Assembly: GCA_965209105.1 (NCBI GenBank)
Contig: CBDBQB010000039.1
Location: forward strand, 1-64,000
Direction of reading: 5' to 3'
Origin: JAAELZ01 sp965209105
Lineage (GTDB): Bacteria; Pseudomonadota; Gammaproteobacteria; Arenicellales; Poriferihabitantaceae
Length of the DNA stretch: 64,000 nt
The notes beneath the pieces were generated by a model. The model was given only the letters and a program-made list of their open reading frames with translations. It was not told the DNA's origin and made no database searches. The position numbers were made by a program, and so were the translations under genes. The stretch's first letter is position 1. Each line of letters opens with the position of its first letter. Below are positions 25,385 to 34,763 of the stretch, piece after piece.

Positions 25385-27349
25385 CTATTTCAATAAAGCA
25401 ATGATTTTTTCGTGTAATTCATCAGGATGGTAAGGCTTGGTGAGCGTTTCGTTCATTCCAGAATCTTCGATAATTTCCTTGGAGATCGACAATACGTCTG
25501 CGCTCAATGCGATGATGGGAACGTCTCGATTTTGACCGCCATGCTTGCGTATTTCTTTGGCAGTTTTGTATCCCGTCCAGGTCGGCATTTGCAAATCCAT
25601 GAGTATCAAGTCCAGCGGTCTAGATTGGGCAATGGTAAGGGCCTTGGGGCCATCTTCTGCGCAGACTACGGTCATACCCCACGAACTTAGAAATTCTTGC
25701 GCCACCAAAATATTGATTGGTGAATCGTCCACAACCAGTACTCGGGTGCCCGCAAGATCAAGGTCGGTAAATTTCGAGTTTTTGCTGGTTCGCATTGCGT
25801 GCTTGCCAATCTCAAAGGTCATCTCAATCGTGAATACGGTACTTTTCTCCGGAATACTTTTAACGGAGATCGTTCCACCCAATTGTTCGACCAGACGCTT
25901 AGAAATGCCGAGCCCCAATCCGACGCCAAACATCTTTTTTGATTCATCATTGTCGAGTTGAACATACTTGTCAAATATGGTGCTTAATTTGTCCTTTGGG
26001 ATGCCCCGCCCAGTATCCGAGACATGAATGGCGATTTTGACCTTGTCTTCGTTTTTCGAGCGAAGCTCGACAATCAGATAGACAATCCCCTTCTCAGTGA
26101 ATTTGATAGCATTTTGTGTCAGATTATTAATTATTTGCGACAAGCCGGTCTTATCTCCACGCACAAGCTCGGGTATTTCTTCTGCGACGGTGAATAGTAA
26201 CTTGGTTTGTTTCTTTTTGGCATCAGGCCCAAACATCTGGGTGGTGCGTTCAATGAGCTTACGAATATTGAAAGTAGATTCTTCGTGTAAGGTTTCTCCT
26301 GCGGCAAACTTTTCGTATTCAAGGATATTATTGATGATATTGAGGAGGTTTTCCCCGGAGTGTTCCATCGTTTCCAGCAGTGTGATTGAGCGCTTATCTT
26401 TGAGATCCTCTCGTAGCAAGCGGCTTAGATTTAATATGCCATTTAAAGGTGTTCGAATTTCGTGTGACATCATGCCCATAAATTCGGTCTTTGCTTGATC
26501 GGCCTGTTCAGCCGCTTCTCTTGCTTTAAAGTATGCTGTGACATCAATAAAATAAAGATTTGCAAAGGCTTGATCCGGAAAAGGCACGATATCGACGGAG
26601 TAAACAACATCGCTTACGCTGAGGGTAATATGACGCGCTTGGCCATGTTCTAAGGCATTGGACACATGAGAATAGAGATCTTTTACTTTTTGTTCGTCAG
26701 ATTGAAGCTGAAATTTCTCCAGTATTTTTACTGCCGACGGGTTGGCCAAAGAAACTTCATAACTTGAAGACATACGGAACAAAGGATTGGGGTTTTCGAG
26801 CGCAAAAATTGCCATGTCTTCGCGTTCGATTTGGCTAATGGTGCTAATAATCTTTGTGCCAGAAATACCGGCCAAGTCAGATAATATTTCTAAATGAGAT
26901 TGCTGATAAAATCCCGGCTCTGAGTGCTCGCTGTCGATGACGCCAATAATTTCATCTTCTGCGAATATGGGTACCGTTATCTCTGAGCGTCGCACTTTGT
27001 CATCAACAATGTAGCGGTCGTCGAGCAGGGTATCGTTGATAATTTCGGCTTTGCCAGTGACCGCGACGGTGCCGACGATGCCCTTTCCAAGTGGGATTTC
27101 TATCGGGTCAAGCACTGTTTGATCGTTAACGTTTTTTGCGCCGAAGGCCGCCTTTTGTACCAGCACGCCGCGTTTCTCGTCAATAAGATAGACCATGCAA
27201 TCTTCAAACTTCAGCTTATCGATGCAGTTGGAGGCGATATCCCATACTACGCCTTCGACCGTGTTGCGTCTAAATATTGATTTCGAGAAATAGGTGAGTA
27301 TTTCTAGACGATTTTCTAATTCCTCGCAGGGGTTTTGTTTGTTAGTCAT
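25385..27349 (-). CDS. Hybrid sensor histidine kinase (GAF-PAS-HisKA-HATPase-REC)
   Basis: 654 residues without transmembrane segments. A GAF domain spans about 25-170, a PAS-like region 180-275 and HisKA with H296 (M-S-H-E-I-R-T-P). The HATPase has its N box near 408-418, G1 D-T-G-R-G-I-P at 445-451 and G2 G-V-G-L-G-L at 475-480. A receiver domain begins near 536 with acidic D541/D542 and phospho-acceptor D585 (L-M-D-L-Q-M-P). There is no Hpt or output domain, so phosphate should leave through a separate Hpt or act within the protein. Cytosolic signal sensing through GAF is inferred. Confidence 0.93.
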   Translation of the reverse strand: MTNKQNPCEELENRLEILTYFSKSIFRRNTVEGVVWDIASNCIDKLKFEDCMVYLIDEKRGVLVQKAAFGAKNVNDQTVLDPIEIPLGKGIVGTVAVTGKAEIINDTLLDDRYIVDDKVRRSEITVPIFAEDEIIGVIDSEHSEPGFYQQSHLEILSDLAGISGTKIISTISQIEREDMAIFALENPNPLFRMSSSYEVSLANPSAVKILEKFQLQSDEQKVKDLYSHVSNALEHGQARHITLSVSDVVYSVDIVPFPDQAFANLYFIDVTAYFKAREAAEQADQAKTEFMGMMSHEIRTPLNGILNLSRLLREDLKDKRSITLLETMEHSGENLLNIINNILEYEKFAAGETLHEESTFNIRKLIERTTQMFGPDAKKKQTKLLFTVAEEIPELVRGDKTGLSQIINNLTQNAIKFTEKGIVYLIVELRSKNEDKVKIAIHVSDTGRGIPKDKLSTIFDKYVQLDNDESKKMFGVGLGLGISKRLVEQLGGTISVKSIPEKSTVFTIEMTFEIGKHAMRTSKNSKFTDLDLAGTRVLVVDDSPINILVAQEFLSSWGMTVVCAEDGPKALTIAQSRPLDLILMDLQMPTWTGYKTAKEIRKHGGQNRDVPIIALSADVLSISKEIIEDSGMNETLTKPYHPDELHEKIIALLK

Positions 27350-27715
27350 GGTTGATTTATTATAATAGTTTGTATGAAGCTCAGCAGAACAGACCTTAAA
27401 GGCGGCGGTGGGGAGTGACTTTTAATATCATTTGAAGCAACTTAAAGTAGACATATTTGTTAGTTAGGCCAAAATAAAAGATTGCACGGGCTAAATACAC
27501 CCGATAGACTTAAGCGGCATGGCTATATATGGACAACAAGCATCGTCAATCATAGCGACTCCTCAGTCGCTGGCGAATACTCGGCCACTCAGCACGCTAC
27601 TCGCTAGTCTACTGCGCCCTTTGGCGCAATAAAACTCCCCCTAAAATACCCGAATCTCAATGTGTCGATCCGATACATTAAACCCTATTTTAAAGCATTT
27701 TGAGTAATAAATACC
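27350..27715. other. 366-bp intergenic region between the hybrid kinase and leuA
   Basis: Divergent control region. It holds two perfect inverted repeats: AGCGACT/AGTCGCT (27554-27560 with 27565-27571) and TGCGCC/GGCGCA (27613-27618 with 27623-27628). No leucine-rich leader peptide is visible before leuA, so classical leu attenuation is not supported. A 15-codon frame at about 27660-27707 lacks leucine runs. Confidence 0.5.
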
Positions 27716-29263
27716 ATGAGTAGTCAACTGATTATATTTGATACCACCTTGCGTGACGGTGAGCAAAGCCCCGGTGCGTCGATGACCCTAGACGAAAAGA
27801 TGCAAATCGCTAAGCTGCTGGAGAAGATGCACGTAGACATTATCGAAGCAGGATTTCCCGCCGCAAGTCCCGGTGATTTCAATGCCGTGAGTGCCATCGC
27901 CAAGCAAATAAAGGCTAGCGTGGTTTGCGGCTTAGCGCGCGCGCATTCGGGCGATATTGATCGCGCCGGCGCTGCACTAAAGTTCGCTGAGCAACCGCGT
28001 ATTCATACCTTTATCGCGACTTCAGAAATTCATATGAAAAAGAAATTGCGAATGTCGCCAGATCAAGTGGTTGAGCGCGCAGTCGCGGCAGTTAAGCAGG
28101 CGCGAAATTATACGGATAACGTAGAATTCTCTCCAGAAGACGCCGGGCGTTCTGAGTCGGACTTTTTGTGCCGAGTGCTAGAGGCGGTCATCGACGCGGG
28201 TGCAACAACGGTTAATATTCCCGATACGGTTGGCTACGCAATGCCCCAAAGCTTTGGGGCATTGGTGGGTGAGCTGATGGAGCGCATACCGAATTCTGAT
28301 AAAGCAGTATTTTCTGTGCACTGCCATAATGATTTAGGCTTGGCGGTAGCGAATTCTCTGGCCTCAGTATTGGCAGGGGCTAGGCAAATTGAATGTACGG
28401 TCAATGGTTTGGGTGAGCGTGCCGGAAATGCTTCTTTGGAGGAGGTGGTGATGGCGGTCAAGACCCGCTCGGACGTCTTTGAGTGTGATACTCAAATCGA
28501 TACCAAGCAATTAGTGCCCGCCAGTCGACTCGTATCCAGTATCACCGGATTCCCCGTTCAGCCCAATAAGGCGATTGTGGGTATTAACGCCTTTGCGCAT
28601 GAGGCAGGCATACACCAGGATGGTGTACTAAAACATCGCGAGACCTATGAAATTATGCGTGCGCAAGATGTGGGCTGGGCGGCCAATCGCATGGTGCTGG
28701 GTAAACACTCCGGGCGCAATGCATTTAGCGATCACTTAAAAAACCTTGGTGTCAATTTTCCTGATGAGGCCGCCTTGAATGAAGCTTTTTCTCGGTTTAA
28801 AGAGATGGCGGACAAAAAGCATGATATCTTTGATGACGACTTAATGTCTATTGTTTCTGAGGCCGCGATTGGAGAAACCGAGAATAAATTTAAATTACGC
28901 AGTGTGGCCGCGCAAGTGTTACCCGATGCCTTATCTGAAGCGACAGTTGAGATTGAAATAGACGGGCAGGCCAAGTCGCTTTCCGCCAGTGGAAATGGCG
29001 TGGTTGATGCGGTGTTTCAGGCGATTAAAACCATGGTCGGTTCCGATAGTCGTCTATTACTATATTCGGTGAACTCGATCACCACCGGTACGGATGCGCA
29101 GGGCGAAGTGGGTGTTCGGCTCGAGAAAGGCGGCCGAGTCGTTAATGGACATGGCACGGATTTAGATATCGTCAAGGCTTCGGCAAAGGCATATATCAAC
29201 GCCCTGAACAAACTCCACACGACCGAACAAAGGGCGCACCCACAGTATTCTGCTGCGGTATAG
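27716..29263 (+). CDS. leuA: 2-isopropylmalate synthase
   Basis: Condenses 2-oxoisovalerate with acetyl-CoA in the first committed leucine step. The HMGL-like barrel opens F-D-T-T-L-R-D-G-E-Q-S-P-G (8-20), and the metal-binding H-x-H is at 202 and 204 (VHCHND). The G-L-G-E-R-A-G-N motif follows. The C-terminal LeuA dimer domain, the leucine feedback site, is present from about 390. The 515 residues match the short-form enzyme. It is a monocistronic leu gene here: leuBCD are not adjacent. Confidence 0.97.
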   Translation: MSSQLIIFDTTLRDGEQSPGASMTLDEKMQIAKLLEKMHVDIIEAGFPAASPGDFNAVSAIAKQIKASVVCGLARAHSGDIDRAGAALKFAEQPRIHTFIATSEIHMKKKLRMSPDQVVERAVAAVKQARNYTDNVEFSPEDAGRSESDFLCRVLEAVIDAGATTVNIPDTVGYAMPQSFGALVGELMERIPNSDKAVFSVHCHNDLGLAVANSLASVLAGARQIECTVNGLGERAGNASLEEVVMAVKTRSDVFECDTQIDTKQLVPASRLVSSITGFPVQPNKAIVGINAFAHEAGIHQDGVLKHRETYEIMRAQDVGWAANRMVLGKHSGRNAFSDHLKNLGVNFPDEAALNEAFSRFKEMADKKHDIFDDDLMSIVSEAAIGETENKFKLRSVAAQVLPDALSEATVEIEIDGQAKSLSASGNGVVDAVFQAIKTMVGSDSRLLLYSVNSITTGTDAQGEVGVRLEKGGRVVNGHGTDLDIVKASAKAYINALNKLHTTEQRAHPQYSAAV

Positions 29264-29290
29264 CGGGGTGATTTAAAATGCGACATTGCT

Positions 29291-30049
29291 TTGACTGAAG
29301 ACCAAGATTCGATTCTACGCCAAATGGGGATTACCCAGTGGGCGCTTCGGTCGGGCACATCGCCAATTCGAAACCTCGTTGAAAGCGCTGCAATCGATAG
29401 AGCAGACGGTCGCGACGAGGCCAAGCTGCAAAACGCCAGCACCATTGATCATGAAGATCAAGACACGGCTGCTAGCGTTTTATCCGCTGAGTCGAGCAGT
29501 TCGTTATCTGACTTGCGCAAGGAGGTATCAGAATGTAGGCGTTGTGGTCTTGCTAAGACGCGCAATCTAACCGTTTTTGGCGAAGGCCTGGAGCAAGCCG
29601 ACTGGTTATTCATTGGTGAGGCCCCGGGTCAACAGGAGGATCGTAAAGGCGAGCCCTTTGTAGGACGCGCGGGACAGTTGTTGAATCAAATGATTCGTGC
29701 CTTAGGCATGAATCGTGCTGATGTGTATATTGCCAATACGCTTAAGTGCCGGCCGCCCAACAACCGCGATCCTTCGCCGGAAGAACTCAAGGCCTGCGAA
29801 CCCTATTTGACTGCTCAGATACGCTTAGTACAACCCAAGGTAATTGTTGCCTTGGGACGGGTCAGTGCGCAAGCCTTACTCGAAAGTACCTTGCCTTTAG
29901 GCAAGCTGCGCGGGTCGGTACATCAATTTGGGGTGGATCGAACACCGCTGATCGCCACCTATCACCCGGCATATTTATTACGCAATCCAGCAGATAAGCA
30001 AAAAGTGTGGCAAGATTTATTGTTGGCGGCGCAACAGATCAAGGCGTGA
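29291..30049 (+). CDS. Uracil-DNA glycosylase, family 4 (Fe-S)
   Basis: 252 residues. The four iron-sulfur cysteines are C82, C85, C153 and C169. The family 4 active-site motif G-E-A-P-G-Q is at 109-114, and the H-P-A-Y-L-L motif is near 229. It removes uracil from DNA. The first 70 residues are a low-complexity extension. The start is TTG at 29291; no in-frame ATG precedes the conserved domain closely, so the true start is uncertain. rimI overlaps its stop. Confidence 0.9.
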   Translation: MTEDQDSILRQMGITQWALRSGTSPIRNLVESAAIDRADGRDEAKLQNASTIDHEDQDTAASVLSAESSSSLSDLRKEVSECRRCGLAKTRNLTVFGEGLEQADWLFIGEAPGQQEDRKGEPFVGRAGQLLNQMIRALGMNRADVYIANTLKCRPPNNRDPSPEELKACEPYLTAQIRLVQPKVIVALGRVSAQALLESTLPLGKLRGSVHQFGVDRTPLIATYHPAYLLRNPADKQKVWQDLLLAAQQIKA

Positions 30050-30507
30050 TATTTGATGAAATTAAGTACTCGCATATCCCGTTGCTGGTTGAGAGAGAGG
30101 CAGCGTCAACGCCCTATCCCTGGACGCAAAGTATGTTGGAGGGGAGTGTTCAATCGTCAGCAAATTGCTGTCGTATAATCATTGCCGATCAAACGATTGG
30201 TTATTGGGTTGTTCAGTCCGTCGCGGACGAAGCGGAGTTGCTCAATTTTGTTATTTTCTCACCTTATCAATCGCAGGGTTTTGGACGCAATGTTGTCGAA
30301 CGGCTAAAAGTTGTTCTTGCGAAGCAAAAAATTAAGACGATTTTGCTAGAAGTTCGAACATCTAATATTCCTGCTAGGCGCCTATATCAGGCAGCGGGGT
30401 TTATTCAAATGGGCAAGCGCAAGCAATATTATCGAACCGAAATAATGTTGAGTACACCTGAAAAAGAGGATGCGCTTATCCTGCAATGTGGTTTGGGCGA
30501 ACCTTGA
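30046..30507 (+). CDS. rimI: Ribosomal protein S18 alanine N-acetyltransferase
   Basis: A GNAT protein that acetylates the N-terminal alanine of S18. GTG at 30046 overlaps the UDG stop (GTGA) and begins just before the conserved region, giving 153 residues; an upstream ATG at 30007 would extend it into UDG. The conserved E-x-x-x-x-x-P-Y-P-W segment, the acetyl-CoA loop Y-Q-S-Q-G-F-G-R-N-V-V, L-E-V-R-T-S-N-x-x-A-x-x-L-Y and G-F-x-x-x-G-K-R-K-Q-Y-Y are typical RimI. UDG next to rimI is a common gammaproteobacterial pairing. Confidence 0.9.
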   Translation: MIFDEIKYSHIPLLVEREAASTPYPWTQSMLEGSVQSSANCCRIIIADQTIGYWVVQSVADEAELLNFVIFSPYQSQGFGRNVVERLKVVLAKQKIKTILLEVRTSNIPARRLYQAAGFIQMGKRKQYYRTEIMLSTPEKEDALILQCGLGEP

Positions 30508-30766
30508 TTTCCAAGTGAGTATTTTTGGGCCTGGATAGGGATTTAAAATCAATAGCAATGGGGAAATATCTCTGGCGTCAGAGTCTTTAGATGGAAGCAA
30601 TCGTAACTGGATCAAGTTAAAGCCTTCTACATTTGTCGAGATAAATTCTCGGAAAACATCTGTCCATGAATTGTAAGGCAGCCACCGCATAAACATCACA
30701 TCACATTGAATTGCGTTGTAACTTTGCGCTGCTTAAGAGGGTGAGACCTCAGGGGAAAAATTAAAT

Positions 30767-32146
30767 TTAGGATCGCGTATATATCGTCAAGATTTGCCCC
30801 AGTTGAAGGGCTTCATGTCGATCAATTTGATTCCATTGTGATATTAGCGCGACATTAACGCCGTATTGCCGGGCGATATCCCACAAGGTGTCGCCTGCTT
30901 GCACGCGATGAGTGCGCTTGCCTTGCTCAATTTTTGTCTTAGTCGATGCAGGCTTGGCGATTCGACGGCGGGCGCTGATGGGGATGGCCAGCATGTCTCC
31001 GGGATGTATCAGGTTCGAGCTTAAGTGGTTACTTAGTTTGATAGCGCTAAGGCTGACACCGTGGCGTTTCGCAATGCGCCCAAGTACATCGCCTTGACGT
31101 ACGCGATAGCTGGCCCAGCGCATCCGATCGTTGCTCGAAAGCGTAGCGAGCTTGGCTTGTGCCTGCCCAAGTTGTGACATTGGGATATATAAAATATGTG
31201 GGCCGTTCGGTGGAGTGATATTTCTTTTATAGGCGCTGTTTAGGAATCGAAGCGTCGCAGGATTGATCTGGCTCAGTTTAGAAAACAGATTCAAATCAAT
31301 TTGAACGCCAGCGTCTAGTTTTGCGAACTGTGTAGCATTTCCAAGTTTAGGTAATTTCAAGCCGAAGGCACTCGGCTTGAGAAAAATATTTCTAAAGGCA
31401 ATGAGCTTGGGCACGTAGTCGCGCGTTTCTCGGCGCAGCGATAAAGCATCAAAATGAGTTGGTTTTCGGTCACGGGTATTTTTTTCTATCGCGCGCTCTA
31501 TTGTCAAACCGCCTGCGTTATAGCCGGCAAGCGCGAGAAACCAATCCTCGTCGAAGCGTTGGTGCAGCTCGCCCAAGAATTGTAGGGCGGCCTCGGTTGA
31601 TTTAATGGGATCGCGTCGTCCGTCATACCACTTGTCCTGCCTGAGTTGATATAAACGCCCGGTGCTGGGAATAAATTGCCATAAGCCCGATGCGTTTGAA
31701 CTAGATTTAGCCGTTGTGATAAATGAACTTTCGACTGCGGGTAATAGCGCGAGTTCGCTTGGGAATTGGCGTTTTTCGACCTCATTGAGGATCGTCGGCA
31801 GAAACCACTTAGCACGCTCAAGCATCGCGTAAAACTCTTTGGGATTGCGCGAGAAGCGTTTTTCGTAGTGACTCACGCGCTGATTACTTATGTTGGGCAA
31901 TCCGAAGCCACTACGCAATCGAGCCCATAAATCATCCTCAATTTGTGGTGCGAGGATCGTTGTTGAAGCCGCTGATTCAGCTGTTGGGGCAGCTTGTGTT
32001 GCGACGGCTGCATTTTCAGTATTGGCAGTGACATTTGCCCTTTTCGACTTGTCGTTCGAGGGTGCTTTGTCCGTACTGGTGCAATTTACGAGCAGCAGTA
32101 CGGCGGTGAAGCATAAAACACGCGCGAGATGATTGGTCTTAAGCAT
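30767..32146 (-). CDS. mltD: Membrane-bound lytic transglycosylase MltD-like lipoprotein
   Basis: 459 residues. The signal peptide ends L-L-V-N-C (lipobox, C22). The SLT domain starts near 115, with catalytic Glu139 (P-A-V-E-S-S-F), G-L-W-Q-F-I-P and A-G-Y-N-A-G. Two LysM domains near 345-390 and 412-457 (R-V-R-Q-G-D and R-V-Q-A-G-D-T-L) bind peptidoglycan. It cleaves glycan strands to give 1,6-anhydromuropeptides at the cell envelope. It starts 1 bp after the stop of alaC, so the two are in one operon. Confidence 0.95.
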   Translation of the reverse strand: MLKTNHLARVLCFTAVLLLVNCTSTDKAPSNDKSKRANVTANTENAAVATQAAPTAESAASTTILAPQIEDDLWARLRSGFGLPNISNQRVSHYEKRFSRNPKEFYAMLERAKWFLPTILNEVEKRQFPSELALLPAVESSFITTAKSSSNASGLWQFIPSTGRLYQLRQDKWYDGRRDPIKSTEAALQFLGELHQRFDEDWFLALAGYNAGGLTIERAIEKNTRDRKPTHFDALSLRRETRDYVPKLIAFRNIFLKPSAFGLKLPKLGNATQFAKLDAGVQIDLNLFSKLSQINPATLRFLNSAYKRNITPPNGPHILYIPMSQLGQAQAKLATLSSNDRMRWASYRVRQGDVLGRIAKRHGVSLSAIKLSNHLSSNLIHPGDMLAIPISARRRIAKPASTKTKIEQGKRTHRVQAGDTLWDIARQYGVNVALISQWNQIDRHEALQLGQILTIYTRS

Positions 32147-32147
32147 T

Positions 32148-33344
32148 TTATTCTATCAGGCCATCATGGCGGAACATTTGACGAATCCCGCGGATAGCTT
32201 GTCGTGTACGATGTTCATTCTCGATCAATCCGAAGCGCACATAGTCGTCGCCATAGTGGCCAAAGCCAACCCCGGGTGATACCGCAACTTTTGCGTCTCG
32301 AATGAGTTTTTTGCTGAATTCTAGTGAACCCATTTCAAGGTAATGATCGGGGATTTTTGCCCAGGCAAACATGGTCGCCTTGGGTGATTGAATATTCCAA
32401 CCAATCGAATGTAAGCCCTCTACCAGCACATTTCGACGATTTTGATACCGGTCGCGTATTTCGGCGACACACTGCTGATCATCTTCGAGTGCTGTGATCG
32501 CGGCGACTTGAATAGGGGTAAATGTGCCGTAATCTAAATATGATTTTATGCGAGCAAGCGCTGAAACTAATATTTCGTTTCCACACATAAAGCCTACCCG
32601 CCAGCCCGGCATATTGTAACTTTTCGATAGCGAAAAAAATTCAACTGCAATGTCTTTTGCGCCTTTCGCTTGCAGTATAGAAGGTGCTTCGTATCCGTCG
32701 TAAACAATATCGGCGTAAGCCAAATCGTGAACCACCCAAATATTATGTTGCTTGGCGATGTCGATAACCTGCTGAAAGAAAGCCAAGTCCACACATTCGG
32801 CAGTCGGGTTTGACGGAAAATTTAGGACCAACATTTTGGGTGCAGGCCAAGACTCGACGATGGCTTTTTTAAGTTCTTCTAGGAAGTCTGTGCCCGGCGT
32901 AATATTCACGTGGCGTATATCCGCACCCGCGATAACAAAGCCATAGGGATGGATTGGATATGAAGGATTGGGGACAAGCACCGTATCTCCCGGCCCCGTT
33001 GTGGCTAAAGCCAGATGCGCCAGGCCCTCCTTGGAGCCTATGGTGACGATGGCTTCGGTGTCGGGATCTAAGTCAATGTTGTAACGTCGCGCGTACCAAT
33101 CGCAAATCGCCTTGCGCAAACGCGGGATGCCCTTCGATTGAGAATAGCGATGCGTATCATCGCGTTGCGCGGTTTCAGTGAGCTTGTCAACGATATGTTT
33201 GGGCGTGGGCTGATCGGGATTGCCCATGCCGAAATCGATGATATCTTCGCCTCGTTGACGCGCCGCCATTTTTAAATCATTGACGATATTAAAAACGTAT
33301 GGGGGTAATCGGCCAATTCGGGAGAACTGGTTTTCGTTTGGCAT
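32148..33344 (-). CDS. alaC: Alanine transaminase AlaC-like
   Basis: 398 residues, a class I PLP-dependent aminotransferase. The PLP lysine is K241 (S-L-S-K-S-Y-N-M-P-G-W-R-V-G-F). The N-terminal R-L-P-P-Y-V-F-N-I-V, G-M-G-N-P-D-Q-P-T-P and the N-F-P-S-N-P-T-A substrate-binding segment near 175 match AlaC/YfdZ. It converts pyruvate and glutamate to alanine. mltD follows by 1 bp. The 111 bp upstream is divergent towards pdxH, itself a PLP-synthesis gene. Confidence 0.94.
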   Translation of the reverse strand: MPNENQFSRIGRLPPYVFNIVNDLKMAARQRGEDIIDFGMGNPDQPTPKHIVDKLTETAQRDDTHRYSQSKGIPRLRKAICDWYARRYNIDLDPDTEAIVTIGSKEGLAHLALATTGPGDTVLVPNPSYPIHPYGFVIAGADIRHVNITPGTDFLEELKKAIVESWPAPKMLVLNFPSNPTAECVDLAFFQQVIDIAKQHNIWVVHDLAYADIVYDGYEAPSILQAKGAKDIAVEFFSLSKSYNMPGWRVGFMCGNEILVSALARIKSYLDYGTFTPIQVAAITALEDDQQCVAEIRDRYQNRRNVLVEGLHSIGWNIQSPKATMFAWAKIPDHYLEMGSLEFSKKLIRDAKVAVSPGVGFGHYGDDYVRFGLIENEHRTRQAIRGIRQMFRHDGLIE

Positions 33345-33455
33345 GAGTCTTGCTAAGTTTGATTTGTGCGGATTATAGCGAATTATTGAGTGAAACTCGG
33401 GCGTTGTTGTCGGCTACAATGCACAAAATCCCACGGGCTATCTTAAAGATTAATA

Positions 33456-34100
33456 ATGCCGATAGATATGACACAAATGCGACTCCAGTATGCCGATGAG
33501 GGGGTGTCGCGTGCGGACTTGCCGAGCAATCCTCTGCAATTGTTCGAGCAATGGTTTACGCAGTATTTAACATTCGAGCAATTTGAGCCTAACGCTATGG
33601 TGGTTGCAACAGCGAGTAAATCAGGCGCGCCGTCACAGAGAACGGTGCTGATGAAAGCCTATGACGAAGAAGGCTTTATTTTCTACACCAATTATGGCAG
33701 TCGTAAGGCCGAGCAGATTCAGGAAAATGCGCAGGCCAGTCTAATATTTCCGTGGATTCTATTGCATCGTCAGGTGATTATTGAAGGCAGCATAAGTAAG
33801 ATATCAAAAGCAGAGTCGCTGGAGTATTTTCAAAGTCGTCCCCGTGGAAGTCAACTCGGCGCCTGGGCATCTGCGCAGAGTGAGGTGATTCCGACTCGAA
33901 AAGCGCTCGAATCAAACTACCAGCAAGTCGAGCATAAATTTTCTGATACCAAGATTGATCTGCCCACATTTTGGGGCGGGTATCGTGTTGTCCCTGCTCG
34001 TTATGAATTTTGGCAAGGTCGCACGCATCGACTGCACGATCGATTTTTATATTCCCACCCGTCAAAGGGCGAGTGGAAGATTGATCGTTTGTCACCTTAA
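33456..34100 (+). CDS. pdxH: Pyridoxamine 5'-phosphate oxidase
   Basis: An FMN enzyme that makes pyridoxal 5'-phosphate from PNP or PMP. The 214 residues are the usual length. Y-x-x-x-G-V-S-R-A-D-L-P near the start, M-V-V-A-T-A-x-x-x-G-x-P-S-Q-R-T-V-L-M-K, the F-Y-T-N-Y-x-S-R-K motif, S-R-P-R-x-S-Q-L-G-A-W-A-S and the final G-R-x-x-R-L-H-D-R-F are all present. It faces the PLP enzyme gene alaC across a short divergent region. Confidence 0.98.
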   Translation: MPIDMTQMRLQYADEGVSRADLPSNPLQLFEQWFTQYLTFEQFEPNAMVVATASKSGAPSQRTVLMKAYDEEGFIFYTNYGSRKAEQIQENAQASLIFPWILLHRQVIIEGSISKISKAESLEYFQSRPRGSQLGAWASAQSEVIPTRKALESNYQQVEHKFSDTKIDLPTFWGGYRVVPARYEFWQGRTHRLHDRFLYSHPSKGEWKIDRLSP

Positions 34101-34138
34101 CTGCGCAAGTACTAGTTAATTTGGAGATATTCTTTAGA

Positions 34139-34690
34139 ATGAAAAACTTAAAAAGCTTTGTGATGTTCGCGGGTGCGATTATTCTGCTGTCGATTGCGTA
34201 CTATGTCTACTTGGCAGTTAACCATGCTGGCGTACCGGAGAAAGAAACTTTACTAAGCGAAATTGGTGAGGTGTTTGGTGAATTGGGCTTGTGGTTGTTT
34301 GCAATTATTTATCTAAGAACCTTACTGAAATTAGGGGTGGGTCGAGGTTCAATTTCGGAGCGATTTTTACCCGAATATATTTATCAGCCTGCTTTCCCTC
34401 TCATCAAGAAAGGACTGATTTTCCTCAATCGGACGCATATCTACGTTGGGATTGCCACCATCTCAGTGGTGGCCTTGCATATCGCACTGATGGGATTGCC
34501 GATACATATCTTGTTTTTCCCTGCCGTGCTGGCCTTGGTGATTTGGCAAGGCTTGTTTGGATTTTTTATTTCTTGGCGTTACTCGCCTAAAGAAATTAAA
34601 AAATATGCTTATTTGGTGCACGCACAATTAATCACTGGCGTGATGATCGGCGTGTTCGCTTATTTTGGACATTTATTGATTGAAGATTAA
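34139..34690 (+). CDS. Integral membrane protein, possible b-type haem/ferric-reductase-like
   Basis: The start is ATG at 34139 with a GGAG 12 bp upstream; an upstream TTG would add six residues. The 183-residue protein has about five transmembrane helices. Histidines occur within or beside the helices (T-H-I-Y-V-G, A-L-H-I-A-L-M-G, Y-L-V-H-A-Q-L and Y-F-G-H-L-L), a spacing seen in cytochrome-b561 and ferric-reductase-like membrane domains. A haem role is inferred. It lies between pdxH and a bidirectional terminator. Confidence 0.65.
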   Translation: MKNLKSFVMFAGAIILLSIAYYVYLAVNHAGVPEKETLLSEIGEVFGELGLWLFAIIYLRTLLKLGVGRGSISERFLPEYIYQPAFPLIKKGLIFLNRTHIYVGIATISVVALHIALMGLPIHILFFPAVLALVIWQGLFGFFISWRYSPKEIKKYAYLVHAQLITGVMIGVFAYFGHLLIED

Positions 34691-34714
34691 TTCGGCTGGA
34701 TAAATTGCCGCTAC

Positions 34715-34745
34715 AAAAAAGCCCGCTTCAAGCGGGCTTTTAAGT
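34715..34745. terminator. Bidirectional intrinsic terminator
   Basis: A GC-rich stem (GCCCGCTT at 34721-34728 with AGCGGGC at 34731-34737) is flanked by an A-run on the left and a T-run on the right. It serves the convergent membrane-protein gene and the DsrC-like gene. Confidence 0.92.
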
Positions 34746-34763
34746 TTTATAAAGCGAGTGTTT

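Noticed and set aside
27660..27707. A 15-codon leader peptide before leuA
   Set aside because: It has only two leucines, not clustered, and no terminator-antiterminator pair follows it.
30382..30699. A 105-codon minus-strand frame overlapping the end of rimI
   Set aside because: A third of it is antisense to rimI, it has no convincing ribosome site, and the translated sequence shows no recognisable motif. The remainder of the 259-bp gap to mltD shows nothing else.
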